DNA of 33,189 nt. It comes from Clostridia bacterium. Its GTDB lineage: Bacteria; Bacillota; Clostridia; Christensenellales; UBA1242. The notes below the pieces were generated by a model. That model had not been told where the DNA came from and searched no databases. It saw only the letters and a program-made list of their open reading frames with translations. The position numbers and the translations under genes were made by a program. Location of the stretch: NCBI GenBank assembly GCA_017936585.1, contig JAGBFI010000034.1, positions 1-33,189 of the forward strand, given 5' to 3'. Shown here piece after piece: positions 1 through 9,070 of this stretch. Within the stretch, counting starts at the first letter, position 1; each line of letters begins with the position of its first letter.

Positions 1-22
1 ACTCTTAGGAGAGGATTGTTCC

Positions 23-2251
23 TTAGATATACCACTTTTCTTTTGGCTTTTGGACGGTTTTTGTGTGCTTGAGTGTGAAGGATTTGCTGCTTTCAAGGTC
101 GGACTGATTCGCGTAGGTTGCTGTTATTTTGAGTGTTGTTTCATCCTCGGGGAAAGCTATTCGCAAGGTCATTGGAATGGACTTTTCCTTTATGCTGTGA
201 TATGGAATTTCGTCTTTAAAGATTTGATATTCCAAATGTTTTTGAGGAGAAAGTGTCAGAATAATGTGATTGTTTTCCACCTTTGCATCGGCAATGATTT
301 CAGGCTCTTCTTGGAAGTTTGTGGATGTTTCTTGCGGAAGATTGAAGCGAGAGAAGAGTGCGTTTGTGGTGTAGCGTTCAGGTGCGTATGGACTGGCAAG
401 TATGAGGCGATGATTTTCTTCCAATTCCAACGCGTCCACTTTCGCTTCTGTGACGGAAGAGGGAATGTCAAATTCAGTTTTTTCATAGGTCTGAGTTTGG
501 AGGTAGTTTTTGGCGATTTCGGTCGGCTGGTTTCCTCCGGCGAGCTTGAGGGTTTGATTACTCAAGTTCCCTTGCCAAACGCCAATGACCTCTGTTGGCG
601 TGAAAGAAATGTTGTATGCATCAGTGTTGCCGGAAGCGTTTTTCTTGCCCACAGTGCCCGTTTTTGAGGCTATTTGGGTATTTTTGAGAGTGGACAGTTT
701 GCGTGATGTTCCACTTTTGGCTGTTTCTTGCAAAATGTTGGTCATGAGATAGGCACTGTCTTCGCGAAGAACCATTTGAGGCTGCGGTTTGTGGACGTAG
801 ACAAGTTTGTTGTCTCTGTCGGTGATGTATTGAACGAATGTCGATTTTGCGAACTGTCCGCCGTTTGGGAAGACTGTGTAAGCAGAAGCTAAATCCTTCA
901 GGTTGACTCCGTAGGTCATTCCGCCGAGGGCAAGGGCATAGCTGTCGTCTTGTTCGTCAAATTGGATGCCAAGTTTTGAGGCGTACTGCTTGCCGGTGTC
1001 AATTCCAATGTATGACAGAACTTTTATTGCTGGAATGTTTACTGAATTTTTGACCGCATCGGTCACGGACATATAGCCACTGTATTTTTTGTTGACGTTG
1101 GATGGACTGTAGCCTCCAATTGTGATTTTTTCATCCAAAATTTGCGTTGAGGGACTGATTGTGTTTTCGTTGAGGGCGGGAGCATACACCAAAATCGGCT
1201 TCAGACAGGATGCTGGCTGGCGTTTGCAATCCATAAGTTTGAAATTGCTGTTGCCAACATATGCAGACACGCCAAAAGTTTGAGCGTCAATGATAATCGC
1301 AGCGGTGTCGGCGTTTTCGACAAGTCCATTTTCGACCGCTTTTTTCAATGCGTTTTGTTTGTCCTCGTTGCAATAGGTATGAATTTTGTATCCTCCAACG
1401 GCAACTTGTTTTGCTGGGATTCCCAAAATTTTTGCTGCCTCATCAATGCTGCTTTGGGTGTAGGAATTCAGCTTGCTTGTTCCCTTTGGCTGGATGTCAA
1501 GCTTGAGGGGCTCATTTTGAGCTTGAAGCTTTTCGGTGTCCGTGATGTGCCCATCTTTTTGCATTTCGCTCAGCACCAGATTGCGGCGCTTGAGGCAGTT
1601 GTCAGGGTTGTGGATTGGGGAATATTTGTTTGGGGACTTTATCATCCCTGCGAGTGTGCAACTTTCCGCCAGTGTCAGGGCTTTTGCCTCTTTGTTGAAA
1701 TAATAGTTGCTGGCGTTTTCAAGACCATAGCAGTTGTTTCCAAAAAAGATTATGTTTAAATAACTTTCCAATATCTCATCCTTGCTAAAATTCTTTTCAA
1801 GTTTGCGTGTGAGAGCCATCTCCTTCAGCTTTCTTTCAAACGTTTTTTCACCGCTTAGGTGGGTGTTTTTGATGAGTTGTTGGCTGATTGTGGAAGCTCC
1901 TTCTTTCAAACTTCGCGTTTTGATGTTTTTGAGCATGGCACTGGCAATTCTTTTTTTGTTTATGCCGTTGTGTTTATAAAAATCCTTGTCCTCAATGCTC
2001 AGGAAGGCTTTTTTTGTGTGTTCTTGCAGTTTCGAAAGTTGACACACATCAAATTGACTGTCCTCTTTCATCAGTTTGTTTTCACTGGAATAGACTTCAA
2101 TCGCAAGTGTGGACGAGCGTAGGGCCTCGGCGTTGAGCGGGATTGACTGAAATTTGATGTAGTTTAAAGTGACATATGTTCCGCAGAAAACTGCTGGGAA
2201 AGTGGTCAACAATATTAGAGAGATTAGACATATTCTGACAAATTTCTTCAT
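23..2251 (-). CDS. Class A penicillin-binding protein (PBP1A-type glycosyltransferase/transpeptidase)
   Basis: This 742-aa bifunctional enzyme polymerises lipid II into glycan strands and cross-links them on the outer face of the membrane. An N-terminal membrane anchor spans about residues 5-28. The glycosyltransferase (GT51) domain shows the EDKDFYKHNG motif with catalytic E87, then GASTISQQLIKN at about 118-129. The transpeptidase domain has all three active-site motifs: S348-C-L-K351, S403-V-N405 and K530-T-G. The roughly 130 residues after it look like a small beta-rich tail ending in a lysine-rich stretch. Length is normal for the family. No ribosome binding site precedes the ATG; instead a TGaCATAAT extended -10 ends six bases upstream, which suggests a leaderless mRNA. 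It diverges from miaB. The fold and activity are secure; assignment to one named pbp paralogue is not. Confidence 0.95.
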   Translation of the reverse strand: MKKFVRICLISLILLTTFPAVFCGTYVTLNYIKFQSIPLNAEALRSSTLAIEVYSSENKLMKEDSQFDVCQLSKLQEHTKKAFLSIEDKDFYKHNGINKKRIASAMLKNIKTRSLKEGASTISQQLIKNTHLSGEKTFERKLKEMALTRKLEKNFSKDEILESYLNIIFFGNNCYGLENASNYYFNKEAKALTLAESCTLAGMIKSPNKYSPIHNPDNCLKRRNLVLSEMQKDGHITDTEKLQAQNEPLKLDIQPKGTSKLNSYTQSSIDEAAKILGIPAKQVAVGGYKIHTYCNEDKQNALKKAVENGLVENADTAAIIIDAQTFGVSAYVGNSNFKLMDCKRQPASCLKPILVYAPALNENTISPSTQILDEKITIGGYSPSNVNKKYSGYMSVTDAVKNSVNIPAIKVLSYIGIDTGKQYASKLGIQFDEQDDSYALALGGMTYGVNLKDLASAYTVFPNGGQFAKSTFVQYITDRDNKLVYVHKPQPQMVLREDSAYLMTNILQETAKSGTSRKLSTLKNTQIASKTGTVGKKNASGNTDAYNISFTPTEVIGVWQGNLSNQTLKLAGGNQPTEIAKNYLQTQTYEKTEFDIPSSVTEAKVDALELEENHRLILASPYAPERYTTNALFSRFNLPQETSTNFQEEPEIIADAKVENNHIILTLSPQKHLEYQIFKDEIPYHSIKEKSIPMTLRIAFPEDETTLKITATYANQSDLESSKSFTLKHTKTVQKPKEKWYI

Positions 2252-2257
2252 TTTTCT

Positions 2258-2266
2258 ATTATGTCA
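2258..2266 (-). promoter_or_regulatory. Extended -10 promoter of the PBP gene, leaderless geometry
   Basis: Read on the minus strand the sequence is TGA-CATAAT, an extended -10 element, followed by six bases (agaaaa) and then the ATG of the PBP gene at 2251. No convincing -35 is visible 17 bases upstream, which is tolerated for extended -10 promoters. The A of ATG falls at the expected +1. This is inferred from sequence only. Confidence 0.55.
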
Positions 2267-2294
2267 CAAAAATTTTTAAAAATTCTTTAATCTC

Positions 2295-2323
2295 TTGCCA
2301 AAATCAATGATTTTTTGTATAAT
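2295..2323 (+). promoter_or_regulatory. Promoter of the miaB operon, leaderless geometry
   Basis: TTGCCA (2295-2300), a 17-base spacer and a perfect TATAAT (2318-2323) form a near-consensus housekeeping promoter. Six bases later is ATG at 2330, so transcription is predicted to start on the initiation codon itself. No Shine-Dalgarno sequence lies between them. Confidence 0.8.
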
Positions 2324-2329
2324 ATGCCT

Positions 2330-3454
2330 ATGAAATATTACATAGTTACATATGGGTGCCAGATGAATGTGCACGAATCAGAAAAAATTGCCGCTATTTG
2401 CGAAAAGATGGGGTATACGCTTGCTGACAAGCGCGAAGATGCCGACCTTATTGTTTTCAACACATGCGCAATTCGCGAGGGGGCGGAAGAGAGAGTTTTT
2501 GGAAATGTCGGGGCTTTGAAAAAGATGAAAAAGCAAAAGCCTTCGCATATTATTGCTGTTTGCGGCTGCTCAACGCAGAAGGAAAGCACTGCGCAATATA
2601 TCTATCGCACTTTTCCTTTTGTTGACATTGTGATTGGAACTTTCAATATCCCAAATTTCGAGCACTATATCAACGCAGTTAAGAGCGGTAGACAACTTGA
2701 AATTTTCAAAGAGGGCGACATTGATGAAACTGTGCCATACAAGCGCACCAGCGGTGAAAACGCGTGGGTGAACATCATGCAAGGGTGCAACAACTTCTGC
2801 ACTTATTGCATTGTGCCATACGTGAGGGGGCGTGAAAAAAGCCGTCAAGAAGAAAACATTTTGAATGAAATCCGTGCCGTTGTCGCAGAAGGAAAATACA
2901 AGAAAATCACGCTTTTGGGGCAAAATGTCAACTCTTATGGAAAGGATTTGACACCAGCAGTGCCATTTTCGAAGCTTCTTAAAGATATTTGTGCCATTGA
3001 GGGTGATTTCAAAATTTGGTTTATGACCTCACATCCAAAGGATTTGACAGATGATGTGATTGAAGTTATTGCGAATGAGGACAAAATCCTCAAGGACATC
3101 CACCTTCCAGCTCAAAGCGGAAACAATCGCATTCTGAATTTGATGAACAGGCGTTATACAAGGGAAAAATATCTTTCAATCATCGACAAAATTCGTGAAA
3201 AGATGCCAAATGCAAGAATAACATCCGATTTTATTGTGGGCTTCCCAACGGAAACAGAAGAGGAATTTCAAGATACGATGAGCCTTGTTGACAAGGTGAA
3301 ATTTGACAGTATTTTTGCGTTTATGTATTCGCCTCGTGAGGGGACTGTGGCAAGCAAAATGGATGGGCAGGTTCCTGAAGAAGTGAAAAACAGACGTGTG
3401 AATGAGCTTCTTGCGCTTGAAAAGAAAATTCAACAACAGGAGGGAAAGAGATGA
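2330..3454 (+). CDS. miaB: tRNA-2-methylthio-N6-dimethylallyladenosine synthase MiaB, lacking the TRAM domain
   Basis: This radical-SAM methylthiotransferase adds the 2-methylthio group to i6A37 of tRNA, acting after MiaA, whose gene lies in the same operon. The N-terminal UPF0004 cysteines are C10, C46 and C80 and bind one [4Fe-4S] cluster. The radical-SAM cluster motif is C153-N-N-F-C157-T-Y-C160. The start was taken at ATG 2330 because the only promoter (TATAAT at 2318-2323) would overlap a longer reading from TTG 2315. The protein is about 374 aa and stops just after the radical-SAM barrel (ending ALEKKIQQQEGKR). The C-terminal TRAM domain of about 60 residues found in usual MiaB is missing. 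Nothing resembling it follows, because mutS begins at once with a 4-nt overlap. RimO, also in this window, keeps its TRAM domain. Confidence 0.93.
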   Translation: MKYYIVTYGCQMNVHESEKIAAICEKMGYTLADKREDADLIVFNTCAIREGAEERVFGNVGALKKMKKQKPSHIIAVCGCSTQKESTAQYIYRTFPFVDIVIGTFNIPNFEHYINAVKSGRQLEIFKEGDIDETVPYKRTSGENAWVNIMQGCNNFCTYCIVPYVRGREKSRQEENILNEIRAVVAEGKYKKITLLGQNVNSYGKDLTPAVPFSKLLKDICAIEGDFKIWFMTSHPKDLTDDVIEVIANEDKILKDIHLPAQSGNNRILNLMNRRYTREKYLSIIDKIREKMPNARITSDFIVGFPTETEEEFQDTMSLVDKVKFDSIFAFMYSPREGTVASKMDGQVPEEVKNRRVNELLALEKKIQQQEGKR

Positions 3455-6075
3455 GTGAACAAAAAGTCTCAACAATTGAAAAAATCTCTCCAATGATGGA
3501 GCAGTATTTTCAAATTAAAGAGCAATATAAAGATTGCTTGATTTTTTATCGTCTTGGCGATTTCTATGAGCTTTTCTATGACGATGCCATTGTTGCATCT
3601 CAAGCGCTTGACCTCACTTTAACTGGTAGACCATGTGGTGGAAATAAACGCGCTCCAATGTGTGGGGTGCCATATCATTCTGCGGAGAACTATCTTGCAA
3701 AACTGGTGTCAATGGGGCACAAAGTTGCAATTTGCGAACAGTTGACCGAACCCGGCAAGGGAGTGAAAATGGTTGAACGTGATGTTGTGAGAGTTGTAAC
3801 TCCTGGAACGGTCATTGAAGACAGCATGCTTGAGGAGGGAAAAAACAACTATCTCATGGCGATTTTCCTTGATCAAGACAAACTTTCCGTTGCATATGGA
3901 GACATCACAACGGGCGATTTGTATTTGTGCCACTATAAAGAAAATCTACAATCAAATTTTTCCGACCTTATGAATCGCGTTATGCCATCACAGGTGATTG
4001 GAAATTTAAAAGCAAGGGAGTTTTATAATTCTCTTCCAATCTTGAAATTGGGAGTTTATCCTCGATTTGAGGAATATTTTGATTATGCGTTTGAAACTGA
4101 GCATGCAAAAAACAATGTTTGCCGTCAGTTTGGCGACAATGCCGTACAGGTTTATGAACTCAAAACAAACAAGCAAGACCTTTCTGTGCTTGGCGGATTT
4201 TTGGAATATTTGCAAGACACACAGAAACGTTCGCTCAAAAACATCAACAAAATTGTCAGAGTGAAAGATAATTTGTATATGACGATTGACTCCAACACCA
4301 GACGAAATTTGGAACTTGTGGAGACTATTCGTGAACGTAAGAAATATGGCTCGCTTTTATGGCTTATGGACAAAACAAAAACAAGTATGGGCGCAAGAAG
4401 ATTTCGCACAATGTTTGACGAGCCACTTCAAAACTCAACAGAAATCAACGAGCGTTTGGATGCAGTTGAAGATTTGGCAAAAAATTTGATTTTGCGCGAT
4501 CGTTTGGCGGACAGTCTTGCAAACATTCGCGACATTGAGCGTTATTGCGGAAAAATTGCCTATGGCAGCATTTTGCCTCCAGAGCTTGTCAACTTGAAAA
4601 AATCTTTGCAAGAAATTCCAAATGTTAAGAAAATTTTGGCAAACTGCAAGTCAAGGAAATTGTGTTTTTGCAGAGACAATTTGAATGAATATGACGAAAT
4701 TATCACTCTTCTTGACAACGCAATTGACCCGAATGCTTCTACTTCAATGAAGGAAGGGGGATATATTCGCGAGAAGTTCAATGAAGAACTTGACGACCTT
4801 CGAAATGCTAAAGATACTGCAAAGAGAGAATGTGACAAACTTGAGGAAATTGAGCGTGAGCAGACTGGAATAAAGAATCTGAAAATCACTTACAACAATG
4901 TTTTTGGTTTTTATATTGAAGTCAGCAAGGGACAAACCGACCTTGTGCCACTTCGCTACACAAGAAAGCAGACTTTGACAAATGCTGAGCGTTACACAAC
5001 ACCGGATTTGAAGGAACTTGAGGACAGAATTTTCTCTTCAAAGGAAAATGCCGAAAAGTTGGAGCAAAAACTGTATAAAATGCTTTTGGAATATTTGTCA
5101 AACTATCTTGTGGAGTTTGCAAACACCGGAAAACTTCTTGCCGAAATTGATGCCATGCTTTCGCTTGCTGTTGCAGCTGTGAAATACAACTTCTGCAAGC
5201 CTGTGATTGGAAAGGGGGTTGACAGAATTGAAATTGTTGAAGGCAGACACCCTATTGTTGAGAATTTTGTCAAGGATGGGTCGTTTATTGCAAACGACAC
5301 AATTTTGGACGACAAGGACAACAAAATGATGATCATAACTGGCCCAAATATGGCAGGAAAGAGCACATATATGAGACAGGTTGCCATAATTACATTTTTG
5401 GCACATATTGGCAGTTTTGTGCCTGCAAAAAGTGCACAAATTGCAATCACTGACCGTATTTTCACGCGTGTTGGGGCAAGCGATGATCTTGCATTTGGTC
5501 AAAGCACATTCATGGTGGAAATGAGCGAAGTTGCCAACATTTTGGCAAATGCAACAGAAAAAAGTTTGGTTGTTTTGGATGAAATCGGAAGAGGAACTTC
5601 AACTTTTGATGGTCTTTCGATTGCATGGGCGGTTGTGGAATATATGTCAAAAAATCTGCACTGCAAAACGCTTTTTGCAACACACTATCACGAACTTTCA
5701 GAGCTTGAAGGCATGATTGAAGGTGTGAAGAATTATAAAGTGACAGTGAAGGAAATCAGTGACAGCGTGATTTTCTTGCATAAAATCATTCGTGGACACG
5801 CAAACAAGAGCTTTGGTGTTGAGGTTGCAAAATTGGCGGGAGTTCCTGACAAAGTGATTGAAAGAGCGAAGGAAATCAGCGTCAATTTGGAATCAGTCAA
5901 TGAGAAACTTGACATGAACATCTTTGGCGAGGATGAAGAAAAGCGTAAACTTGAGAAAAACAACAAGAAAGGGCAAGAAGTACTTGCTGTTTTGAAGGAT
6001 ATTGACATCAACAGACTTTCACCGCTTGAAAGCTTTGAAGTTTTGCAAGATTTGATTTCAAAGGCGAAAGATTGA
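3451..6075 (+). CDS. mutS: DNA mismatch repair protein MutS
   Basis: MutS recognises base mismatches and small loops and recruits MutL. The protein is 874 aa, the usual length for MutS1. The mismatch-reading Phe-X-Glu motif is F38-Y-E40 within GDFYELF. The Walker A motif GPNMAGKS spans residues 631-638, followed by the DEIGRGTS Walker B region at about 710 and the TFATHYHELSEL segment. The C-terminal tail (…SPLESFEVLQDLISKAK) is the usual short helix motif. The ATG overlaps the miaB stop (ATGA), with a GGAGGGA ribosome binding site inside the miaB end, so translation is probably coupled. It sits in the classical miaB-mutS-mutL-miaA order. Confidence 0.98.
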   Translation: MSEQKVSTIEKISPMMEQYFQIKEQYKDCLIFYRLGDFYELFYDDAIVASQALDLTLTGRPCGGNKRAPMCGVPYHSAENYLAKLVSMGHKVAICEQLTEPGKGVKMVERDVVRVVTPGTVIEDSMLEEGKNNYLMAIFLDQDKLSVAYGDITTGDLYLCHYKENLQSNFSDLMNRVMPSQVIGNLKAREFYNSLPILKLGVYPRFEEYFDYAFETEHAKNNVCRQFGDNAVQVYELKTNKQDLSVLGGFLEYLQDTQKRSLKNINKIVRVKDNLYMTIDSNTRRNLELVETIRERKKYGSLLWLMDKTKTSMGARRFRTMFDEPLQNSTEINERLDAVEDLAKNLILRDRLADSLANIRDIERYCGKIAYGSILPPELVNLKKSLQEIPNVKKILANCKSRKLCFCRDNLNEYDEIITLLDNAIDPNASTSMKEGGYIREKFNEELDDLRNAKDTAKRECDKLEEIEREQTGIKNLKITYNNVFGFYIEVSKGQTDLVPLRYTRKQTLTNAERYTTPDLKELEDRIFSSKENAEKLEQKLYKMLLEYLSNYLVEFANTGKLLAEIDAMLSLAVAAVKYNFCKPVIGKGVDRIEIVEGRHPIVENFVKDGSFIANDTILDDKDNKMMIITGPNMAGKSTYMRQVAIITFLAHIGSFVPAKSAQIAITDRIFTRVGASDDLAFGQSTFMVEMSEVANILANATEKSLVVLDEIGRGTSTFDGLSIAWAVVEYMSKNLHCKTLFATHYHELSELEGMIEGVKNYKVTVKEISDSVIFLHKIIRGHANKSFGVEVAKLAGVPDKVIERAKEISVNLESVNEKLDMNIFGEDEEKRKLEKNNKKGQEVLAVLKDIDINRLSPLESFEVLQDLISKAKD

Positions 6076-6143
6076 GATGATAAGGGGATGTAATTTTGCT
6101 TGAGTGAAATTTTCATTGATTTGAAAGCTTAAAGGAGACAAAT

Positions 6144-8177
6144 ATGGCAATTAATGTGTTACCATCAAAAATTTTCAACCGTATTGCTGCGGGAGAGGTC
6201 GTTGAAAAACCCGCTTCTGTCGTGAAGGAACTGGTTGAAAACAGCATTGATGCAGGGGCAACAAAAATTAAAGTGGAAATTGTTGAGGGGGGAATTAAAA
6301 AGATTTCTGTATCTGACAATGGTTGCGGACTTGAGAAAGAAGACCTTCCTCTTGCTTTTTTGCCACATGCAACAAGCAAAATCTCTGAAATTGACGATTT
6401 AGATGGCATCGCGACACTTGGTTTCCGCGGTGAGGCTCTTGCCAGCATTGCATCCGTTTCCATGGTGACACTTTCCACCAAAACAAAGGAAAGCGAAAGT
6501 GGATATATGATTGAAGCTAACGGCGGCGACATATCAAAAATTAGTGAAGTTTCACGTCTCAATGGAACAACTTTGACCGTTCAAAATTTGTTCTACAACA
6601 CGCCAGTTCGTGCAAAATTTCTGAAGAAACCAAAATCAGAAGAAAGCGAAGTGACACATCTGGTTGAAAAGTTCATGCTGTCACACCCTGAGATTGATTT
6701 TGTTTATGTTGTGGACGGCAAGGAACTTTATAATCACGCTTCTGGACAGCTTGACGAAGTGATTTATTTGCTTTACGGCAAGGATGTTTATGACAATCTT
6801 TTGAAACTTGACTATGAAGAGGACGAAATCAGAGTGGAGGGTTTCATTGTTTCTCCAAAGCTTTCTCGTCCAAACAGGACCTATCAAACGCTTTTTGTGA
6901 ACGACAGATATGTCGAAAACTATATGGTTTCTGCATGTGTTCAGGGGGCTTACGAGCCCGTTCTGATGAAGGGGCGTTATCCAATTTATGTCATCAAATT
7001 GAAGGTGCCTTTCACGAGGGTGGATGTCAATGTTCATCCAAACAAGAAGGAAGTTAAGTTTGACAATTCATCTCGTATTTTTGGAATTATCAGACGCGCA
7101 GTTGAAAAGGCTCTGATGGCAACAAACTTGATTGCAGATTTTGAGTTTACTGCTCAGGAAGAAAAAGAGTGGAGCAAATTTGACATCAAAAACGAACAAA
7201 ATCCGGCTCAAACTGGTTTTGATTCTTATCAAAAAAGCACAGTTGACAAAATGAGCCCACTTGAGGGTGCAAGTTTCAATGTCTCTGTTGACAGCAAGGA
7301 GGCTGAGAAGAAGCTTGTTTCTCCGCTTGAATACAACAAAAATGGAATTGAATTTATTAATATGCCAAACTTTGCATCTGTGAAAGGTGACCAAATCAAG
7401 CGCAAAAACAAACCGGGAGGAAATATCTTCTTCGACCAAGCGGGCGACAGCTTTTTGTATGAAGCTCAACTTTCTGTGAGAAAGGAAATGGAAGCCGAAA
7501 AGGCTCAGGTGGAAAAGAAATCTGCTGAAGAAAATGCTGCGATGAATGAATCTCAGCTGGAATCTCAAAAGCAACAGACTTTGCAGGAAGAAAAGTTTTT
7601 GAAAGTTGATGCTGAGGAAATCAAAATTGTTGGAGTCGTTTTCAAAACATACATCATCACAGAATTTGGCGACAGCATATATGTTGTTGACCAGCACGCG
7701 ATGCATGAGAGACAACTTTATGACAAGTTTAAAGCAGAGGTTGATGGCAACAATGTTTCAAAACAAGGCATGCTTGTTCCTTACACTTTCAAACTGACCT
7801 CAAAAGACAGAGAGATTTTTGATGAACGCATTGACAATCTGCGTGCGATTGGATTTGACATTTTGTGCAAAGATGGCGAATATTCAATTAAGAGCGTGCC
7901 TTTTGTGATTGCAGGAATCAACCTTTCAAAATTCGTTGAAGAAATTTTGGCTGATGAGGGAACTGGCGACAAAACTGCAAGTGCTCTTATCAATGAAAAA
8001 CTGTGTCAAACGGCCTGCAAACATGCAATTCGTGCGGGAGACAGTGTCAGCAAAGAACAGATTATGTATTTGATTGACAAGATGAAAGAAGGGGTTGCTC
8101 TTTGCCCACATGGCAGACCAATCATCGTGAAAATCACACGCAAGGAACTTGAAAAAATGTTCAAGAGGGTGCTGTGA
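6144..8177 (+). CDS. mutL: DNA mismatch repair endonuclease MutL
   Basis: MutL is the matchmaker and nicking enzyme of mismatch repair. The 677-aa protein has the GHKL ATPase motifs: KELVENSIDAG with E29 and N33, SDNGCGL at about 57-63, and TLGFRGEAL. A hydrophilic linker (about 340-490) joins the dimerisation/endonuclease domain. That domain carries the metal-binding motif D516-Q-H-A-M-H-E522, together with ACKHAIRAGD and CPHGRPI. The usual last Glu of the DQHA motif is Asp (D527), a mild change. This is the endonuclease-competent type expected in bacteria without MutH. A clear AAAGGAGA ribosome binding site precedes ATG 6144. The 68-base gap from mutS shows no terminator, so co-transcription is likely. 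Confidence 0.97.
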   Translation: MAINVLPSKIFNRIAAGEVVEKPASVVKELVENSIDAGATKIKVEIVEGGIKKISVSDNGCGLEKEDLPLAFLPHATSKISEIDDLDGIATLGFRGEALASIASVSMVTLSTKTKESESGYMIEANGGDISKISEVSRLNGTTLTVQNLFYNTPVRAKFLKKPKSEESEVTHLVEKFMLSHPEIDFVYVVDGKELYNHASGQLDEVIYLLYGKDVYDNLLKLDYEEDEIRVEGFIVSPKLSRPNRTYQTLFVNDRYVENYMVSACVQGAYEPVLMKGRYPIYVIKLKVPFTRVDVNVHPNKKEVKFDNSSRIFGIIRRAVEKALMATNLIADFEFTAQEEKEWSKFDIKNEQNPAQTGFDSYQKSTVDKMSPLEGASFNVSVDSKEAEKKLVSPLEYNKNGIEFINMPNFASVKGDQIKRKNKPGGNIFFDQAGDSFLYEAQLSVRKEMEAEKAQVEKKSAEENAAMNESQLESQKQQTLQEEKFLKVDAEEIKIVGVVFKTYIITEFGDSIYVVDQHAMHERQLYDKFKAEVDGNNVSKQGMLVPYTFKLTSKDREIFDERIDNLRAIGFDILCKDGEYSIKSVPFVIAGINLSKFVEEILADEGTGDKTASALINEKLCQTACKHAIRAGDSVSKEQIMYLIDKMKEGVALCPHGRPIIVKITRKELEKMFKRVL

Positions 8178-9070
8178 AAGACAAGGTGATTTTCATATTG
8201 GGACCAACTGCGGTTGGTAAAAGTTATTTTGGCATCAAATTGGCGCAAAAGTTTGGCGGCGAGATTATTTCTGCGGACAGTGTGCAAATTTATCGCGGGC
8301 TAGATATCGGATCTGCGAAGCAACTTGACACTCACGGCGTTGTGCATCATGCAATCGACATTTTGGAGCCTGAGGAAAACTTTTCAGTGTTTGAATTTGT
8401 TGAATACACAAAGCAGAAAATCAAAGAAATCACGGCAAGTGGAAAACTTCCGATTGTCGTGGGAGGCACGGGACTTTACATCAAGGCGCTGACCTTGGGA
8501 TATAACTTTGGCGGTGCAGAAAAAGACGATGAGTTGCGCTCAAAACTTGAGAGAATTGCAGAGGCTGAGGGCGTTGAAAAACTTTTTGAAATATTGCAGT
8601 CACTTGACCCAGAAATGGCGGCTAAAATTGACAAATTCAACCCTGTGAGGCTGGTGAGGGCCATTGAAATTGCCTCTCAAAAGGGGGAGAAGCAAACAAG
8701 TGAAGTGGATATCGACCCGCTTGTGATTGCTGTGACGAAAGACCGCGAAAAACTTTACGCCGACATCAATTTGCGTGTTGACCAGATGTTTGAAGAGGGA
8801 CTTTTGGAAGAGGTGAAGGGGCTTCTTGCAAGAGGTCTGACTGAGGAAAATCAATCAATGCGTGCGATTGGCTATAAAGAAGTTGTTACTTACATCAAAG
8901 GCGAGTGCAGTTTTGAAGAGATGTCGAATTTAATAAAGCAGCACACGAGGAACTATGCAAAAAGACAGATGACTTTCCTTAGGGGGATGGACTGCACTTT
9001 TGTGGGTGCAAATGATCGAGCAAAAGCTTTGGAAGATATTGAAAAAATTGTTGGAGATTTTTTGAGATGA
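8174..9070 (+). CDS. miaA: tRNA dimethylallyltransferase MiaA
   Basis: MiaA transfers the dimethylallyl group to A37 of tRNAs reading UNN codons and makes the substrate for MiaB. The 298-aa protein has the P-loop GPTAVGKS at residues 10-17, the DSVQIYRGLDIGSAK segment and the GGTGLYIKAL motif. The C-terminal part includes MRAIGYKEV and RNYAKRQMTFLR. Translation starts at GTG 8174, which overlaps the mutL stop (GTGA), with AGAGGG four bases upstream. Having miaA and miaB in one operon joins both steps of ms2i6A synthesis. In Bacillus, hfq follows miaA; here it does not. Confidence 0.97.
   Translation: MKDKVIFILGPTAVGKSYFGIKLAQKFGGEIISADSVQIYRGLDIGSAKQLDTHGVVHHAIDILEPEENFSVFEFVEYTKQKIKEITASGKLPIVVGGTGLYIKALTLGYNFGGAEKDDELRSKLERIAEAEGVEKLFEILQSLDPEMAAKIDKFNPVRLVRAIEIASQKGEKQTSEVDIDPLVIAVTKDREKLYADINLRVDQMFEEGLLEEVKGLLARGLTEENQSMRAIGYKEVVTYIKGECSFEEMSNLIKQHTRNYAKRQMTFLRGMDCTFVGANDRAKALEDIEKIVGDFLR

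Noticed and set aside
50..667. Plus-strand open frame of 205 codons opposite the PBP gene
   Set aside because: It is antisense to a gene with all PBP motifs; its product is Cys/Phe-rich with no recognisable domain.
2315..2329. TTG start for miaB five codons upstream
   Set aside because: It would overlap the perfect TATAAT box, so these bases would not be in the mRNA.
7068..7715. Minus-strand frame of 215 codons inside mutL
   Set aside because: It is an antisense shadow of the mutL linker and has a Phe/Leu/Ser composition typical of such shadows.
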